From assembly GCF_004346095.1 (NCBI RefSeq), contig NZ_SLZV01000001.1, positions 62,001 through 126,000 on the forward strand: a stretch of DNA of 64,000 bases. The letters run 5' to 3'. Below are positions 1-8,924 of this stretch, piece after piece; position 1 is the first letter of the stretch, and each line of letters opens with the position of its first letter. Position numbers and translations under genes: made by a program. Below the pieces are notes generated by a model. It saw nothing but the letters and a program-made list of their open reading frames with translations. It did not search any database and had not been told where the DNA came from. The DNA is from Faecalimonas umbilicata (GTDB taxonomy: Bacteria; Bacillota; Clostridia; Lachnospirales; Lachnospiraceae).

Positions 1-1748
1 AACATGTAAGCTTCTGCCTGTGCATATGCTTCATATCTTTCATCAAGATCTCCTGTAATTGCATTCGCTTTGTTTACAAGGTCTGTAAATTCTTTCCATG
101 TAGCGATCAGTTCAGGATCTGTAGCATCGTTGATGTTTGTGTAGTTCATTGAATAGTAAGCTGTCTCTTCTCCGTATGTCTCCTGTCCGAGGAAGTTCTG
201 CACATCACCGTAGTCAGCTCCCCATCCATTCATAACAACAGACTGAAGACTTGGATCGATAACTTCCTGAGTTAAGCTGGATACATATGTTCCGATGTTT
301 AATTTTATATAATCATCCCCAAGACATTCTGCAAAGTTTTCCTGAAGAACTGTTGCAGAGTCAAGTGCTAACTGAGAACCAGCCGGGATATAGTAGTCCA
401 TCTCAACCGGGAATTTAACACCTTTTGCAGAGAGTTCTTCTATTGCCTGTTTCTTAAGCTCTTCTGCTTTTTCTTTGTCAAGTCTTCTCATCTTCTTGCC
501 GTTAGACTCTGGAAGTTCGATTAATTCTTCTACTCTGTCAACGTAATCTGTACCATCTGAGAAGTATACAAGACCTTTCATTGTGTAAGCTGTATTCTCG
601 CAGCTAAGTGGATTGATCATGTTTGCTCTCTCATAAGTTTTTGTCAGGTCAAGTCCGTAGTAGATAGACTGACGGAATGCTTCGTTTGCAATCGCTGTAT
701 TCCAGTTTGTATCATCAGATCCGTCTTCGTTCTTCTTTGCATAGTTGAATTTCATCTGGTAAGAGAATTTATTAGGAAGTTTCTCTGTCAGATAATCGTG
801 ATACTGGTTGTTCTCATCTTCGTAGATTGCTCTTAAGTTTGCTTCTGCAAGGTCGATTGTATCGATTTCTCCTGTATCATAGAGAGAGTATCCAACTGTT
901 ACGTCTTCGACCAGTTTAATTGTAACTGTATCGAAAAGTTTACAATCTTTGTCCCAGTAGCTTTCGTTCTTTGTCAGAGTCTTTGTGTTACCCTGGATGA
1001 ACTCTGTTAAGATGTATGGTCCGTTGTACCATAATTTATCGATTCCTACAGATTTTACATTTTCTACACCAACTTCATCGATGAAGCCCTGAGAAATCGG
1101 GTACAGACATGCACATACTGCTACTGTATCAAAATATGGTGTCTCTGCTATACAGTGGTAAACTACTGTATAATCATCTGGCGTTTCGATTCCTACCATC
1201 TCAAGGAATTTCGATTTGTCAAGCTTTAATGCCTCATCTGCTGAGAGTGATTTTGTATATTCACGGTATTCCTTTGCACCTTTGATCATTGAGATTGGCA
1301 TAGATGTGTTGTTACCAGCATCGTTCTTGTGTGCATTCAGGATCCACTCAAGAGCTGTTACAAAGTCATCTGCAACCATGTCAGCCTTTTCATTTCCCTG
1401 CTGGTCTACCCATTTCACATCGTCTCTCATCTTAAATGTCCATGTAAGACCATTATCTTCTGTACCCCATTCTTTTGCGATACCTGCCACTAACTGTCCT
1501 TTTGGATTTGTCTCAAGGAAACCTTCGTTTGTGTTACAAAGTACGTTTAAGTCAGCTGCCATCTCCGTATTCAAAACAAATACGTTCTCCATCTCACGCT
1601 GTGGCACTTCATAAGTCACAAGATCTTTAATCTCTTCTGAAGCCCCTTTTTCGCCTTTGGATTCTTTCTTGCCACTTCCACATCCAACAGTTGTTACTGC
1701 GAGTGCAGCTACCAGTGCAAGTGCAAGCCATTTGCCTCGTTTTTTCAT
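1..1748 (-). CDS. Peptide ABC transporter substrate-binding lipoprotein (3' end cut)
   Basis: The frame is open from an ATG at 1748 to the window edge, giving about 582 visible residues without a stop, so the C-terminus lies outside. The start follows an AGGAGG site. The first 23 residues form a lipoprotein signal (MKKRGKWLALALVAALAV, then TTVGCGSG), so the mature protein should be lipid-anchored at Cys23. The body reads as an SBP_bac_5 (OppA/DppA) protein, with segments such as TNEGFLETNPKGQ, the GLTWTFKMRDDVKW block and YNGPYILTEF. This family binds oligopeptides outside the membrane and hands them to an ABC permease. The permease genes are not in the window and may follow beyond position 1. 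A consensus promoter lies just upstream. Confidence 0.93.
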   Translation of the reverse strand, partial: MKKRGKWLALALVAALAVTTVGCGSGKKESKGEKGASEEIKDLVTYEVPQREMENVFVLNTEMAADLNVLCNTNEGFLETNPKGQLVAGIAKEWGTEDNGLTWTFKMRDDVKWVDQQGNEKADMVADDFVTALEWILNAHKNDAGNNTSMPISMIKGAKEYREYTKSLSADEALKLDKSKFLEMVGIETPDDYTVVYHCIAETPYFDTVAVCACLYPISQGFIDEVGVENVKSVGIDKLWYNGPYILTEFIQGNTKTLTKNESYWDKDCKLFDTVTIKLVEDVTVGYSLYDTGEIDTIDLAEANLRAIYEDENNQYHDYLTEKLPNKFSYQMKFNYAKKNEDGSDDTNWNTAIANEAFRQSIYYGLDLTKTYERANMINPLSCENTAYTMKGLVYFSDGTDYVDRVEELIELPESNGKKMRRLDKEKAEELKKQAIEELSAKGVKFPVEMDYYIPAGSQLALDSATVLQENFAECLGDDYIKLNIGTYVSSLTQEVIDPSLQSVVMNGWGADYGDVQNFLGQETYGEETAYYSMNYTNINDATDPELIATWKEFTDLVNKANAITGDLDERYEAYAQAEAYM

Positions 1749-1786
1749 AACTTTCTCCTCCTTTTATAATTTATAGCATTAAAGTT

Positions 1787-1815
1787 ATTATAATTTTTCA
1801 TTGCTGCATTGTCAA
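1787..1815 (-). promoter_or_regulatory. Consensus sigma-A promoter of the peptide-binding lipoprotein
   Basis: On the minus strand TTGACA (1815-1810) and TATAAT (1792-1787) are separated by exactly 17 bases. Both hexamers match the consensus perfectly, and the promoter sits about 40 bases upstream of the ATG at 1748. No operator is obvious. Confidence 0.85.
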
Positions 1816-2284
1816 TAAATTTTTTCATTTTTTTGCATGTTTACGCAAAATACTTTTCTCATCGTAATTCATCAGAATTTTCTATCTTTTTAGTATTTTT
1901 ATATATTTTGTATTTCATCTACCCCTTTTTCCTTTTCTTTTGTCTATGCATCTACTGCCTATATTCTCGTATATATGATTTTCATATTCTTCATATAGTA
2001 GATTTTTTACGAAAATCGCATTGATCTCACAAGTATTTTTCTAGCTTTTCTCCTTATAAATATTTATTCATTCTTATATTGTATCATTTTTCTACATTTC
2101 AAAAAACATAGGATTTTTCTGATGCCACATCCAGATATTCCTTCAATAATTTCAGAGAGTTTCCAAATTTTTGCAAGAAAAGATTTCTAATAATTCAAAA
2201 AACTGACTTTGACTGTAATTTTCTCTCGCAGGTATCAACCGGATTCTTACAAAATATGACTAAAAATACTCTTACTCATTTTCT
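1816..2284. other. AT-rich intergenic stretch, no gene seen
   Basis: This part of the gap between the lipoprotein gene and dapF is very T-rich on the plus strand. It has only a short open frame without a convincing ribosome site. I see no RNA gene or repeat in it. Confidence 0.5.
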
Positions 2285-2332
2285 AAAGTTTTATGGGGCA
2301 GAATGAAAATACATTCTGCCCCATAAAACTTT
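2285..2332 (-). terminator. Perfect 21-bp stem-loop after the dapF-like gene
   Basis: Arms of 21 bases (2285-2305 and 2312-2332) pair perfectly around a 6-base loop (AAAATA). The arms contain TTTTATGGGGCAGAATG and its complement. It starts 22 bases past the stop of the dapF-like gene. A long U-run is missing, but the arm ends in AAAACTTT, so it probably acts as a terminator or 3'-end protector. Confidence 0.6.
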
Positions 2333-2353
2333 CTATCAATTTCATCTAAGCCT

Positions 2354-3232
2354 CTACCGTTCCTCTGTGCTTGCCGCAGCTCTTAATCGCTCGCCAAACT
2401 CGCTGCTCAGTGAAATCTTTCCTATATAAAACACTTCCCCTGTTGCAAATACTTCCCAGTCATCCTGAATCTCTACTTGAAGCTTTCCGCCCGGCATATG
2501 AACCGTCACACCTGGATTTGTCATGCCAAGCTTATATGCAACGCCCGCTGCTGCACACGCACAACTTCCTGATGCCAATGTATAACCGACTCCTCTTTCA
2601 AAGATCTCAATCTGAATATTCTCCTGGTCAATCACTTTTAATAGCTGTGTGTTGATCTTATTTGGGAAATATCTGGCAATCTCCGCATAATCACCAATCT
2701 TACAGACAAGTGGTTTAGAAATCTCTCGCATCGGGATCACACAATGCGGATTTCCAATCGACACACAAGTAACCGGATATAAAGTTCTTCCAAATACCAT
2801 GTCTTCATTGATGACTTCTCTGCGCTCTCCCGTTACCGGAATCTCATCACTCCAGAAAGAAAGCTTTCCTGCCGAAGCGCGCAGCCTGCTTCCATCCTCA
2901 TTCAGATATGTTACCTGAATCGCTCCGCCCAGTGTGTAGAAAGTTACATGCTTCTTCTGAATGTATCCGGCATCCTTCAAATATTTTGCAAAAATACGAT
3001 CTCCATTCCCACTTTTCTCCGCTTCACTTCCATCCGGATTCCATACTTTCACATAAATTTTATCTTCCTGAAAAATAGGTCCTTCGAGAATTCCATCCGA
3101 ACCCATCCCAAAATTTCTGTCACAGATCATTCGGACATTCTCTTTTGTCAGCTTTAACTCATTTTTATTCGGATCAAATACAAAGTAATCATTTCCCAAT
3201 CCATGATATTTTTCCAACACAATATTCATCAC
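2354..3232 (-). CDS. dapF: Diaminopimelate epimerase family protein, both catalytic Cys replaced by Ser
   Basis: The 292-residue protein has the DapF fold signature over its whole length: HGLGNDY near residue 10, GMGSDG near 42, NPDGSEAEKSGNGDR at 65-79, IGNPHCV at 159-165, and FERGVGYTLASGSCACAA from 211. DapF interconverts LL- and meso-diaminopimelate for lysine and peptidoglycan synthesis, using two cysteines as acid and base (C73 and C217 in E. coli). The aligned positions here are Ser74 and Ser221, so the usual two-thiol mechanism cannot operate as drawn. It may be a variant epimerase, use another substrate, or depend on other residues. The start is the GTG at 3232, or the ATG at 3229, after an AGGAGG. 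It appears monocistronic. Confidence 0.85.
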   Translation of the reverse strand: MMNIVLEKYHGLGNDYFVFDPNKNELKLTKENVRMICDRNFGMGSDGILEGPIFQEDKIYVKVWNPDGSEAEKSGNGDRIFAKYLKDAGYIQKKHVTFYTLGGAIQVTYLNEDGSRLRASAGKLSFWSDEIPVTGERREVINEDMVFGRTLYPVTCVSIGNPHCVIPMREISKPLVCKIGDYAEIARYFPNKINTQLLKVIDQENIQIEIFERGVGYTLASGSCACAAAGVAYKLGMTNPGVTVHMPGGKLQVEIQDDWEVFATGEVFYIGKISLSSEFGERLRAAASTEER

Positions 3233-3515
3233 TGTAACCGCGCCTCCTTTTTCTTCATCATAACAAGCATTATTCCGTAATAATATAGAAATAGTGCTTT
3301 CTATATTGCAGATAGTGCTGTATAATCATCGTAACAGCTATGAAGCACAACCGTAGTACAATTGATTTTTTATGATCTGCTATTACTATATGGGAAATGA
3401 TTTGTTGATATTCTTTCTCTCCCTAAACAGAAAAAATAATTTTAGGAATCCTCTGACCCGTGCGATGCAACACACTGTTTCCTAGCTGAAAATCGAACAC
3501 AAGGAGACTGCCTTT

Positions 3516-4358
3516 ATGGAAACTTACGAGAAAAAAGGATACTTATACAGCGATTTCCGCCTGTTTTACCTGACGGACACCGCTTCCAAGGAATTTGAAT
3601 ATCACTATCATGACTTTGATAAGATCACAATTTTTCTGAAAGGAAATGTCCAGTACACGATTGAGGGGAAATCTTACCAACTACAGCCTTATGACATCGT
3701 CCTTGTCAGCCACAATGATATCCATAAGCTAAACGTACAAGATTCGGAACCATATGAACGAATCGTCGTCTACATCTCCCCGGAATTTATCAATACTCAC
3801 CAGACGGCAGATTATGACCTCAGCGAGTGCTTTCAAAAGGCAAAAAAAGAACATACGAACGTACTTCGGACACACTCCCACGCAAAAAACACGCTGGTGC
3901 GCGCCGTTGACAATCTGAAACATTCATTTTCCGATGTCGGATACGCCAATACGCTCTATCAGAAAATTCTCTTTCTGGAATTTATGATTCATCTGAATCG
4001 TGCAACCTTGAATGAACAGTTGGAATTTATCGACACAGACCATTGTAATACAAAAGTTGTGGAGCTTCTCCAGTATATTAACCGGAATCTGACCACAGAC
4101 TTAAATATTGATGATCTCGCTGCCAGATTTTATGTCAGCAAATACTATATGATGCGTCTGTTCAAAACCGAGACCGGATATACGATCGGAAACTATATCA
4201 ATTACAAACGATTACTTCTCGCCAAAGAACTGATTGCCTCCGGAGAGCCAATCACTCAAGCGTGTTACGACTGCGGATTTAAAAACTATTCCACGTTCTC
4301 GCGCGCATACAAATCTCACTTTGGAGAATCTCCCAGACAGATTCGCGATACTCTCTGA
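3516..4358 (+). CDS. AraC family transcriptional regulator with cupin sensor domain
   Basis: This 280-residue protein starts at an ATG after an AAGGAG site. Residues about 20-100 form a cupin-type sensor (HYHDFDKITIFLKGNVQYTI, then LQPYDIVLVSHNDIHK). Residues about 185-278 form the paired AraC helix-turn-helix DNA-binding domain (LNIDDLAARFYVSKYYMMRLF; ITQACYDCGFKNYSTFSRAYK; GESPRQIRD). Such regulators usually respond to a sugar or small metabolite. The target is unknown because no transporter or catabolic gene is adjacent on the same strand. Two copies of ATAGTGCT lie upstream (3292-3299 and 3313-3320) and could be operator half-sites, but this is weak. Confidence 0.9.
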   Translation: METYEKKGYLYSDFRLFYLTDTASKEFEYHYHDFDKITIFLKGNVQYTIEGKSYQLQPYDIVLVSHNDIHKLNVQDSEPYERIVVYISPEFINTHQTADYDLSECFQKAKKEHTNVLRTHSHAKNTLVRAVDNLKHSFSDVGYANTLYQKILFLEFMIHLNRATLNEQLEFIDTDHCNTKVVELLQYINRNLTTDLNIDDLAARFYVSKYYMMRLFKTETGYTIGNYINYKRLLLAKELIASGEPITQACYDCGFKNYSTFSRAYKSHFGESPRQIRDTL

Positions 4359-4410
4359 CTTTTTCTTCTCGTTCCGGCAATGAGACGCTCCTTGCTAAAA
4401 AATAACGTCT

Positions 4411-4974
4411 CTATAATTTAATCACAAATGCCGGAACCGGAGGATGATTCGGGCGGTTATAGTATTCACTGACGATCACAAGATATTTCTTCGGATCAAG
4501 TTCTTTCAGGTAAGCTAAAATCCGCTCTTTCTCTTCAAATCCACTGTCCCCTCCACTATAAATGCAAAGACTCATCAACCCATCTTTCTTCAATAATCGC
4601 AATCCTTCCTCGATCGCCTGCACACTCGTATCTGCCTTTGTCGCAAGTGTATGATCCCCTCCCGGCAGATAGCCGAAATTAAACGTGATGCAGCTGACTG
4701 TATTTTCCTTTGCGTAAGCTCCCATATGCACATGGCTGTCCAGCACAACTTCTGTCCGTTCTGCATATCCACATGCATCTATCTTTCTTTTTGTCTCCTG
4801 TACCGCCTGCTCCTGGATGTCAAAAGCAATGACGCTTCCCGATGCTCCCACAAGCTCTGCCAGAAGAAGGGTATCATGCCCATTGCCAGCAGTCGCATCG
4901 ATACAAATATCCCCTTCCAGCACATGCCCTCCGATAAAATGATGGCACCATTCGGTAATCTGATATTTCTTCAT
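4411..4974 (-). CDS. mnmM: tRNA-modifying SAM methyltransferase, MnmM (YtqB) family
   Basis: The 187-residue protein is a class I SAM-dependent methyltransferase of the family long called putative rRNA methylase. The SAM-binding motif ICIDATAGNGHDTLLLAEL is at about 23-41, the acidic FDIQEQAV at about 51, and FNFGYLPGGDH at about 98. The C-terminus has YYNRPNHPPVPAFVIKL. In Bacillus subtilis the YtqB homologue, renamed MnmM, makes the terminal methylation of mnm5s2U at the tRNA wobble position. That assignment is by family here. Length and motifs are typical. The gene converges on the AraC gene, and GTTCCGGCA/TGCCGGAAC repeats near 4372-4438 could end transcription. Confidence 0.85.
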   Translation of the reverse strand: MKKYQITEWCHHFIGGHVLEGDICIDATAGNGHDTLLLAELVGASGSVIAFDIQEQAVQETKRKIDACGYAERTEVVLDSHVHMGAYAKENTVSCITFNFGYLPGGDHTLATKADTSVQAIEEGLRLLKKDGLMSLCIYSGGDSGFEEKERILAYLKELDPKKYLVIVSEYYNRPNHPPVPAFVIKL

Positions 4975-5070
4975 CTTTATCCCCGCTTTCCCTTTTTCAA
5001 AATTTATACATGCATTATACTATTGATTCGAAATACCGTCACCTACTTTTGAGCATCTTGCGGAAAAACA

Positions 5071-5099
5071 TTACAAAGAACCTCAATCTATGTTATGAT
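5071..5099 (+). promoter_or_regulatory. Probable promoter of hflX
   Basis: TTACAA (5071-5076) and TATGAT (5094-5099) are spaced by 17 bases, about 48 bases upstream of the hflX start codon. They are near-consensus hexamers for the housekeeping sigma factor. Confidence 0.6.
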
Positions 5100-5146
5100 A
5101 CATATATCTATATCAATTTGCCCTCCTTCGGGCAGAAAGGACTTTT

Positions 5147-6400
5147 ATGCAATTATACGATTTAAAGGAAACAAAAGAACGTGTCATCCTCGTCGGTGTG
5201 CAGGCAGATGACAATGAAGATACAGAAAAATCACTGGATGAATTGGAAGAACTGGCACAGACTGCCGGGGCCGAGACAGTTGGACGGATCATCCAGAACC
5301 GGGAGCAGATCCACCCTGGCACTTACGTCGGCAAGGGAAAACTGGATGAAATTAAAAATCTCCTCTGGGAGACAGATGCCACTGGAATCATTTGTGATGA
5401 TGAGCTCTCTCCTGCACAACTTGGAAATCTCCAGGATGCACTGGATACGAAAGTCATGGATCGCACTTTGATCATCCTTGACATCTTTGCAGAACGCGCC
5501 TCTACAAATGAAGGTAAAATTCAGGTGGAACTTGCACAGCTGAAATACCGCCAATCCCGCCTGGTCGGTCTTGGGAAATCACTTTCCAGACTCGGCGGCG
5601 GAATCGGTACAAGAGGTCCCGGAGAGAAAAAACTTGAAATGGACCGCCGTCTGATCAAAGGACGCATTGCCCAGCTAAACCGTGAGTTAAAAGATGTCAA
5701 ACGGCACCGGGAAGTGACCCGTGAGCAGCGAAGCCGCAATCATATCCCGGTCATCGCTATCGTCGGCTATACAAATGCAGGTAAATCCACACTGCTAAAT
5801 CGTCTGACCGGAGCCAGTGTTCTTGAGGAGGATAAGCTGTTTGCCACTTTAGATCCAACGACCAGAGGACTGAAACTTCCAAGCGGTCAGGAAGTGCTTC
5901 TGACAGATACCGTCGGATTTATCCGAAAACTTCCTCATCATCTGATCGAAGCATTCAAAAGTACGTTAGAAGAAGCGAAATATGCAGATATGATCTTACA
6001 TGTAGTCGATGTTTCCAACCCACAGATGGATGAACAGATGTATACCGTCTACGAGACACTACAAAATCTGGATGTCAAAGATAAAGTGGTCATCACCGCT
6101 TTCAACAAGCAGGATCGACTGACAGAAGTTCCAATCATCCGTGATTTCAAGGCAGATCACATCGCAAATATCTCTGCGCGGACCGGTCAAGGACTGGATG
6201 CCCTGCAATCTGTCATTGAACAGATTCTGCGCGAACGAAAGATTGAAATTTCAAGAACCTATTCTTACGCCGATGCCGGAAAGATCCAGCTGATCCGTAA
6301 ATACGGAGAACTTTTGGAGGAAGAATATCGGGAAGATGGCATCTTTGTCCACGCATTTGTCCCAAAAGAACTTTATGGAAAAATAGAAGGCAGGGAGTAA
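5147..6400 (+). CDS. hflX: Ribosome-associated GTPase HflX
   Basis: This 417-residue protein matches the full HflX layout. An N-terminal HflX domain is followed by a basic, glutamine-rich linker (about 130-195, with GLGKSLSRLGGGIGTRGPGE). The GTPase domain starts at about 200, with the P-loop GYTNAGKSTLLN, G3 DTVGF, the HflX-type RKLPHHLIEAFKSTLEE, and G4 NKQD. HflX binds 70S or 50S particles and splits stalled ribosomes under heat or antibiotic stress in other bacteria. The ATG at 5147 follows AGAAAGGAC. The gene is monocistronic between a promoter at 5071 and a hairpin at 6389. Confidence 0.96.
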   Translation: MQLYDLKETKERVILVGVQADDNEDTEKSLDELEELAQTAGAETVGRIIQNREQIHPGTYVGKGKLDEIKNLLWETDATGIICDDELSPAQLGNLQDALDTKVMDRTLIILDIFAERASTNEGKIQVELAQLKYRQSRLVGLGKSLSRLGGGIGTRGPGEKKLEMDRRLIKGRIAQLNRELKDVKRHREVTREQRSRNHIPVIAIVGYTNAGKSTLLNRLTGASVLEEDKLFATLDPTTRGLKLPSGQEVLLTDTVGFIRKLPHHLIEAFKSTLEEAKYADMILHVVDVSNPQMDEQMYTVYETLQNLDVKDKVVITAFNKQDRLTEVPIIRDFKADHIANISARTGQGLDALQSVIEQILRERKIEISRTYSYADAGKIQLIRKYGELLEEEYREDGIFVHAFVPKELYGKIEGRE

Positions 6401-6420
6401 TCTCCACTGCCTCTTATTTT
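6389..6420 (+). terminator. Rho-independent terminator of hflX
   Basis: GGCAG-GGAG pairs with CTCC-A-CTGCC across a short TAAT loop, and a T-rich run (TCTTATTTTTAT) follows. It overlaps the hflX stop codon and faces the convergent lipoprotein gene. Confidence 0.7.
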
Positions 6421-6944
6421 TATCTTGTCCGCAAAAATTCTGCTTCTTTCTTTGCCGCTTCATCGTCAGGGTATTTTGCAATATATTCTTCTATCTTTGC
6501 CTTTGCACTCTCCCACTCATACAACTTTTCATAGGCGGCAATCTGATTAAATTCCATTTCCTGTGTCAGTTCTGCACTGTTTCCCTCTGACTGTAACCCA
6601 AGATTATAATGATTCAGTGCACTCTGATAATCGCCAAGCTGCATCTCACAGGAAGCCAGCAGATTATAGAGTGTCCCCGTCTTTTCTGTCCCTGCATCCA
6701 ATGCTTTCTGAAATGCATTTCTCGCCTCTTCATATTTCTGCTGTTCCCAGTAGACAAGTCCCATTCCTAAGTATGCCTCTGCCTGCTCCTCCCCTGACTC
6801 TGCTTCCTTTTGAAAAAGTTCCAGTGCCTCATCATATTTTTTCTGCTCAAACAGTTCCATACCTTCCTCCGTCGCTCTGGTACATCCGGCAAAAACTAGA
6901 AGCATAAATACCAGCACACACAGCGCCCATTTTTTACTTTTCAA
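6420..6944 (-). CDS. TPR-repeat lipoprotein
   Basis: The start chosen is the TTG at 6944, because a strong GGGAGG (6952-6957) lies seven bases before it. The ATG at 6965 would put this ribosome site inside the gene. The resulting protein of about 174 residues begins with a lipoprotein signal (LKSKKWALCVLVFMLLVFAGC), so it should be anchored to the outer face of the membrane. The rest has tandem tetratricopeptide repeats (for example ALELFQKEAESGEEQAEAYL, GLVYWEQQKYEEARNAFQKAL and LGDYQSALNHYNLGL), a scaffold for protein-protein contact. No partner is evident. It converges with hflX. Function beyond the TPR fold is unknown. Confidence 0.85.
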   Translation of the reverse strand: MKSKKWALCVLVFMLLVFAGCTRATEEGMELFEQKKYDEALELFQKEAESGEEQAEAYLGMGLVYWEQQKYEEARNAFQKALDAGTEKTGTLYNLLASCEMQLGDYQSALNHYNLGLQSEGNSAELTQEMEFNQIAAYEKLYEWESAKAKIEEYIAKYPDDEAAKKEAEFLRTR

Positions 6945-7042
6945 CACAATTCCTCCCTGATTCATTATTTTTCCACATACATTTCGTCATGCTGTGGATT
7001 CCCCATATTCTTTCTTTTCCTGACAACTTGCAGACATTTTCC

Positions 7043-8911
7043 CTATCCCGGATATTTCAGCAAACACAGCGCATTAAATAATGTAACCAGCATAATGATC
7101 ACATCTGCGGTGATCGCCGTCCACATAGAGATCAACCCCGTTGCCGCCAAGGTCAGTAAAATCAATTTCATGCCGATTGACAGCACGGCATTCTGTCGGA
7201 TTGCTCCGATTGTCTCCCTTGCAATCCTGAGGATTACAAGAATCATCGACGGATCATCTTCCATCAAAACGATATCTGCCGCTTCCACCGCCGCAGCAGC
7301 TCCAAGTGTTCCCATCGCAATTCCGATATCCGCCCGCTTTAATACCGGAGCATCATTGATACCATCACCGACATACACTAACTTCTCATCTTCCTGCTGA
7401 GAATCAATAAACTCCTCTACCTTCTCAACCTTTTCCGCCGGAAGCAGATTCGTATAAATGTGATCCATGTTCAGCAACTTGCCAACAGCTCCTCCTACAA
7501 TCTCATTATCCCCTGTCAGCATGACCAATTCCTTATGATACCGCCTTTTCAGAATATCCATCGTCTCCCGCACTTCTTTTTTCAACGTATCACCGATCAC
7601 AATATATCCAGCATAAACTCCATCGAGTGCAACATACACGATCGTACCTGCTGCACGCACTTTTGGAACAGCAATCCGCAGTTCCCTTAAAAGTTCTCGA
7701 TTTCCTGCATATGCCGCCTTCCCATCAATCAGAGCATAGATCCCCTGTCCCGGAATTTCCTGAACTACCTCGATCCGCTGTTTCTCTACTTCCTTTTTAT
7801 ACATTTTCTGCAGTGACATAGAAATCGGATGATTCGAAAAGTACTCGATATATGCTGTCAGCTCCAAAAGTTCTTCTTCCGTCATTCCCTCCGGATGAAT
7901 TTCCTTTACTTCAAACACTCCCTCGGTCAGTGTTCCGGTCTTGTCAAACACAAACGTATCTGCCTTTGTCAGAAGTTCTAGCTGATGACTGCTTTTGATC
8001 ATTACACCTTGTCTTGCTGCCGCTCCGATTCCTCCGTAAAAGGTCAGCGGAATTGAAATAACAATCCCCCACGGGCACGCAACAATCAGAAATGTGAGCG
8101 CGCGGTAGATCCATGTGTACCAGTCACCTTCTGCAAATGTATTTGGTGGAACAATCGCCAAAAGAGCTGCCGCCAACATGATGATCGGCGTATAAATCGA
8201 CGCAAACTTTGTGATCGTCCGCTCGCTGTCTGTCTTCGTATCATTGGCTTTCCGCACCATCGCCATAATCTTCGCAGCCGTAGAATCTTCATATTTCTTT
8301 ACCACTTCCGCTTCCAACGCCCCGGTCAGATTAATGCTGCCACTATATAGCATCGCCCCTGCCGTCACAGTCTGCGGAAGAGACTCTCCAGTCAGTGCCT
8401 TGGCATCAACCATACTTTCCCCTGATAACACTCTGCTGTCCACCGGAATCCTCTCTCCCGGACGGATCAAAATGATATCGCCACATTCCAGTTCCGATGG
8501 CTCCACTTGCACTTCCTGCTCATGACTCTTTCGATTTGCAAACTCCGGGGCAATGTCCATCATATTTGCAATAGATTTCTTTGATCGGTACAGCATGACT
8601 TCTTCAAGAATCGAACCAATCTGAAACAATAATAAAACAGAAATGCCTTCTACATACTGAAAAATAAGAAAAGAGCATGCTGTCGCAATAAGAATCAGCA
8701 GATATTCATTAAAAATCCGCTTCTTACAAAAACTCCGCACAGTCTTTTCCACCACACCAGCTGCGATTATCATATAAGTCGCCGCAAACAAAATAACTTC
8801 CTGCTGCAGCGTAAGATCCATTTTCTTTAAAAACACCAGTTCTCCCAAAAACGCTGCTGCCCCGATTCCTGTCAGTAACATATTTCTTCTGACTGCTCTG
8901 ATTCCTCCCAC
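7043..8911 (-). CDS. P1B-type metal-transporting ATPase with a CPW motif
   Basis: This P-type ATPase of about 622 residues has no N-terminal metal-binding domain. It keeps the actuator TGES, the phosphorylation site DKTGTLTEG, the P1B-specific SNHPIS, the hinge GDGINDAP and a conserved Asp in the last membrane span (TADVIIML). The family exports Zn, Cd, Pb or Co. The membrane metal site, normally CPC, reads ACPWGIVISIPL here: the TGG at 8071-8069 gives Trp in place of the second Cys, and the next residue is Gly, not Ala. The start used is the GTG at 8911 after AGAGGAG. A GTG at 8932 overlapping the repressor stop is an alternative. It is co-transcribed with the ArsR gene upstream. Confidence 0.92.
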   Translation of the reverse strand: MGGIRAVRRNMLLTGIGAAAFLGELVFLKKMDLTLQQEVILFAATYMIIAAGVVEKTVRSFCKKRIFNEYLLILIATACSFLIFQYVEGISVLLLFQIGSILEEVMLYRSKKSIANMMDIAPEFANRKSHEQEVQVEPSELECGDIILIRPGERIPVDSRVLSGESMVDAKALTGESLPQTVTAGAMLYSGSINLTGALEAEVVKKYEDSTAAKIMAMVRKANDTKTDSERTITKFASIYTPIIMLAAALLAIVPPNTFAEGDWYTWIYRALTFLIVACPWGIVISIPLTFYGGIGAAARQGVMIKSSHQLELLTKADTFVFDKTGTLTEGVFEVKEIHPEGMTEEELLELTAYIEYFSNHPISMSLQKMYKKEVEKQRIEVVQEIPGQGIYALIDGKAAYAGNRELLRELRIAVPKVRAAGTIVYVALDGVYAGYIVIGDTLKKEVRETMDILKRRYHKELVMLTGDNEIVGGAVGKLLNMDHIYTNLLPAEKVEKVEEFIDSQQEDEKLVYVGDGINDAPVLKRADIGIAMGTLGAAAAVEAADIVLMEDDPSMILVILRIARETIGAIRQNAVLSIGMKLILLTLAATGLISMWTAITADVIIMLVTLFNALCLLKYPG

Positions 8912-8924
8912 TTTCGCTCTCCTC

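Noticed and set aside
1216-1614. 132-codon frame on the plus strand
   Set aside because: Antisense to the peptide-binding lipoprotein, with no domain or ribosome site.
6945-6965. ATG at 6965 as start of the TPR lipoprotein
   Set aside because: The GGGAGG ribosome site lies after it; the TTG at 6944 is correctly spaced.
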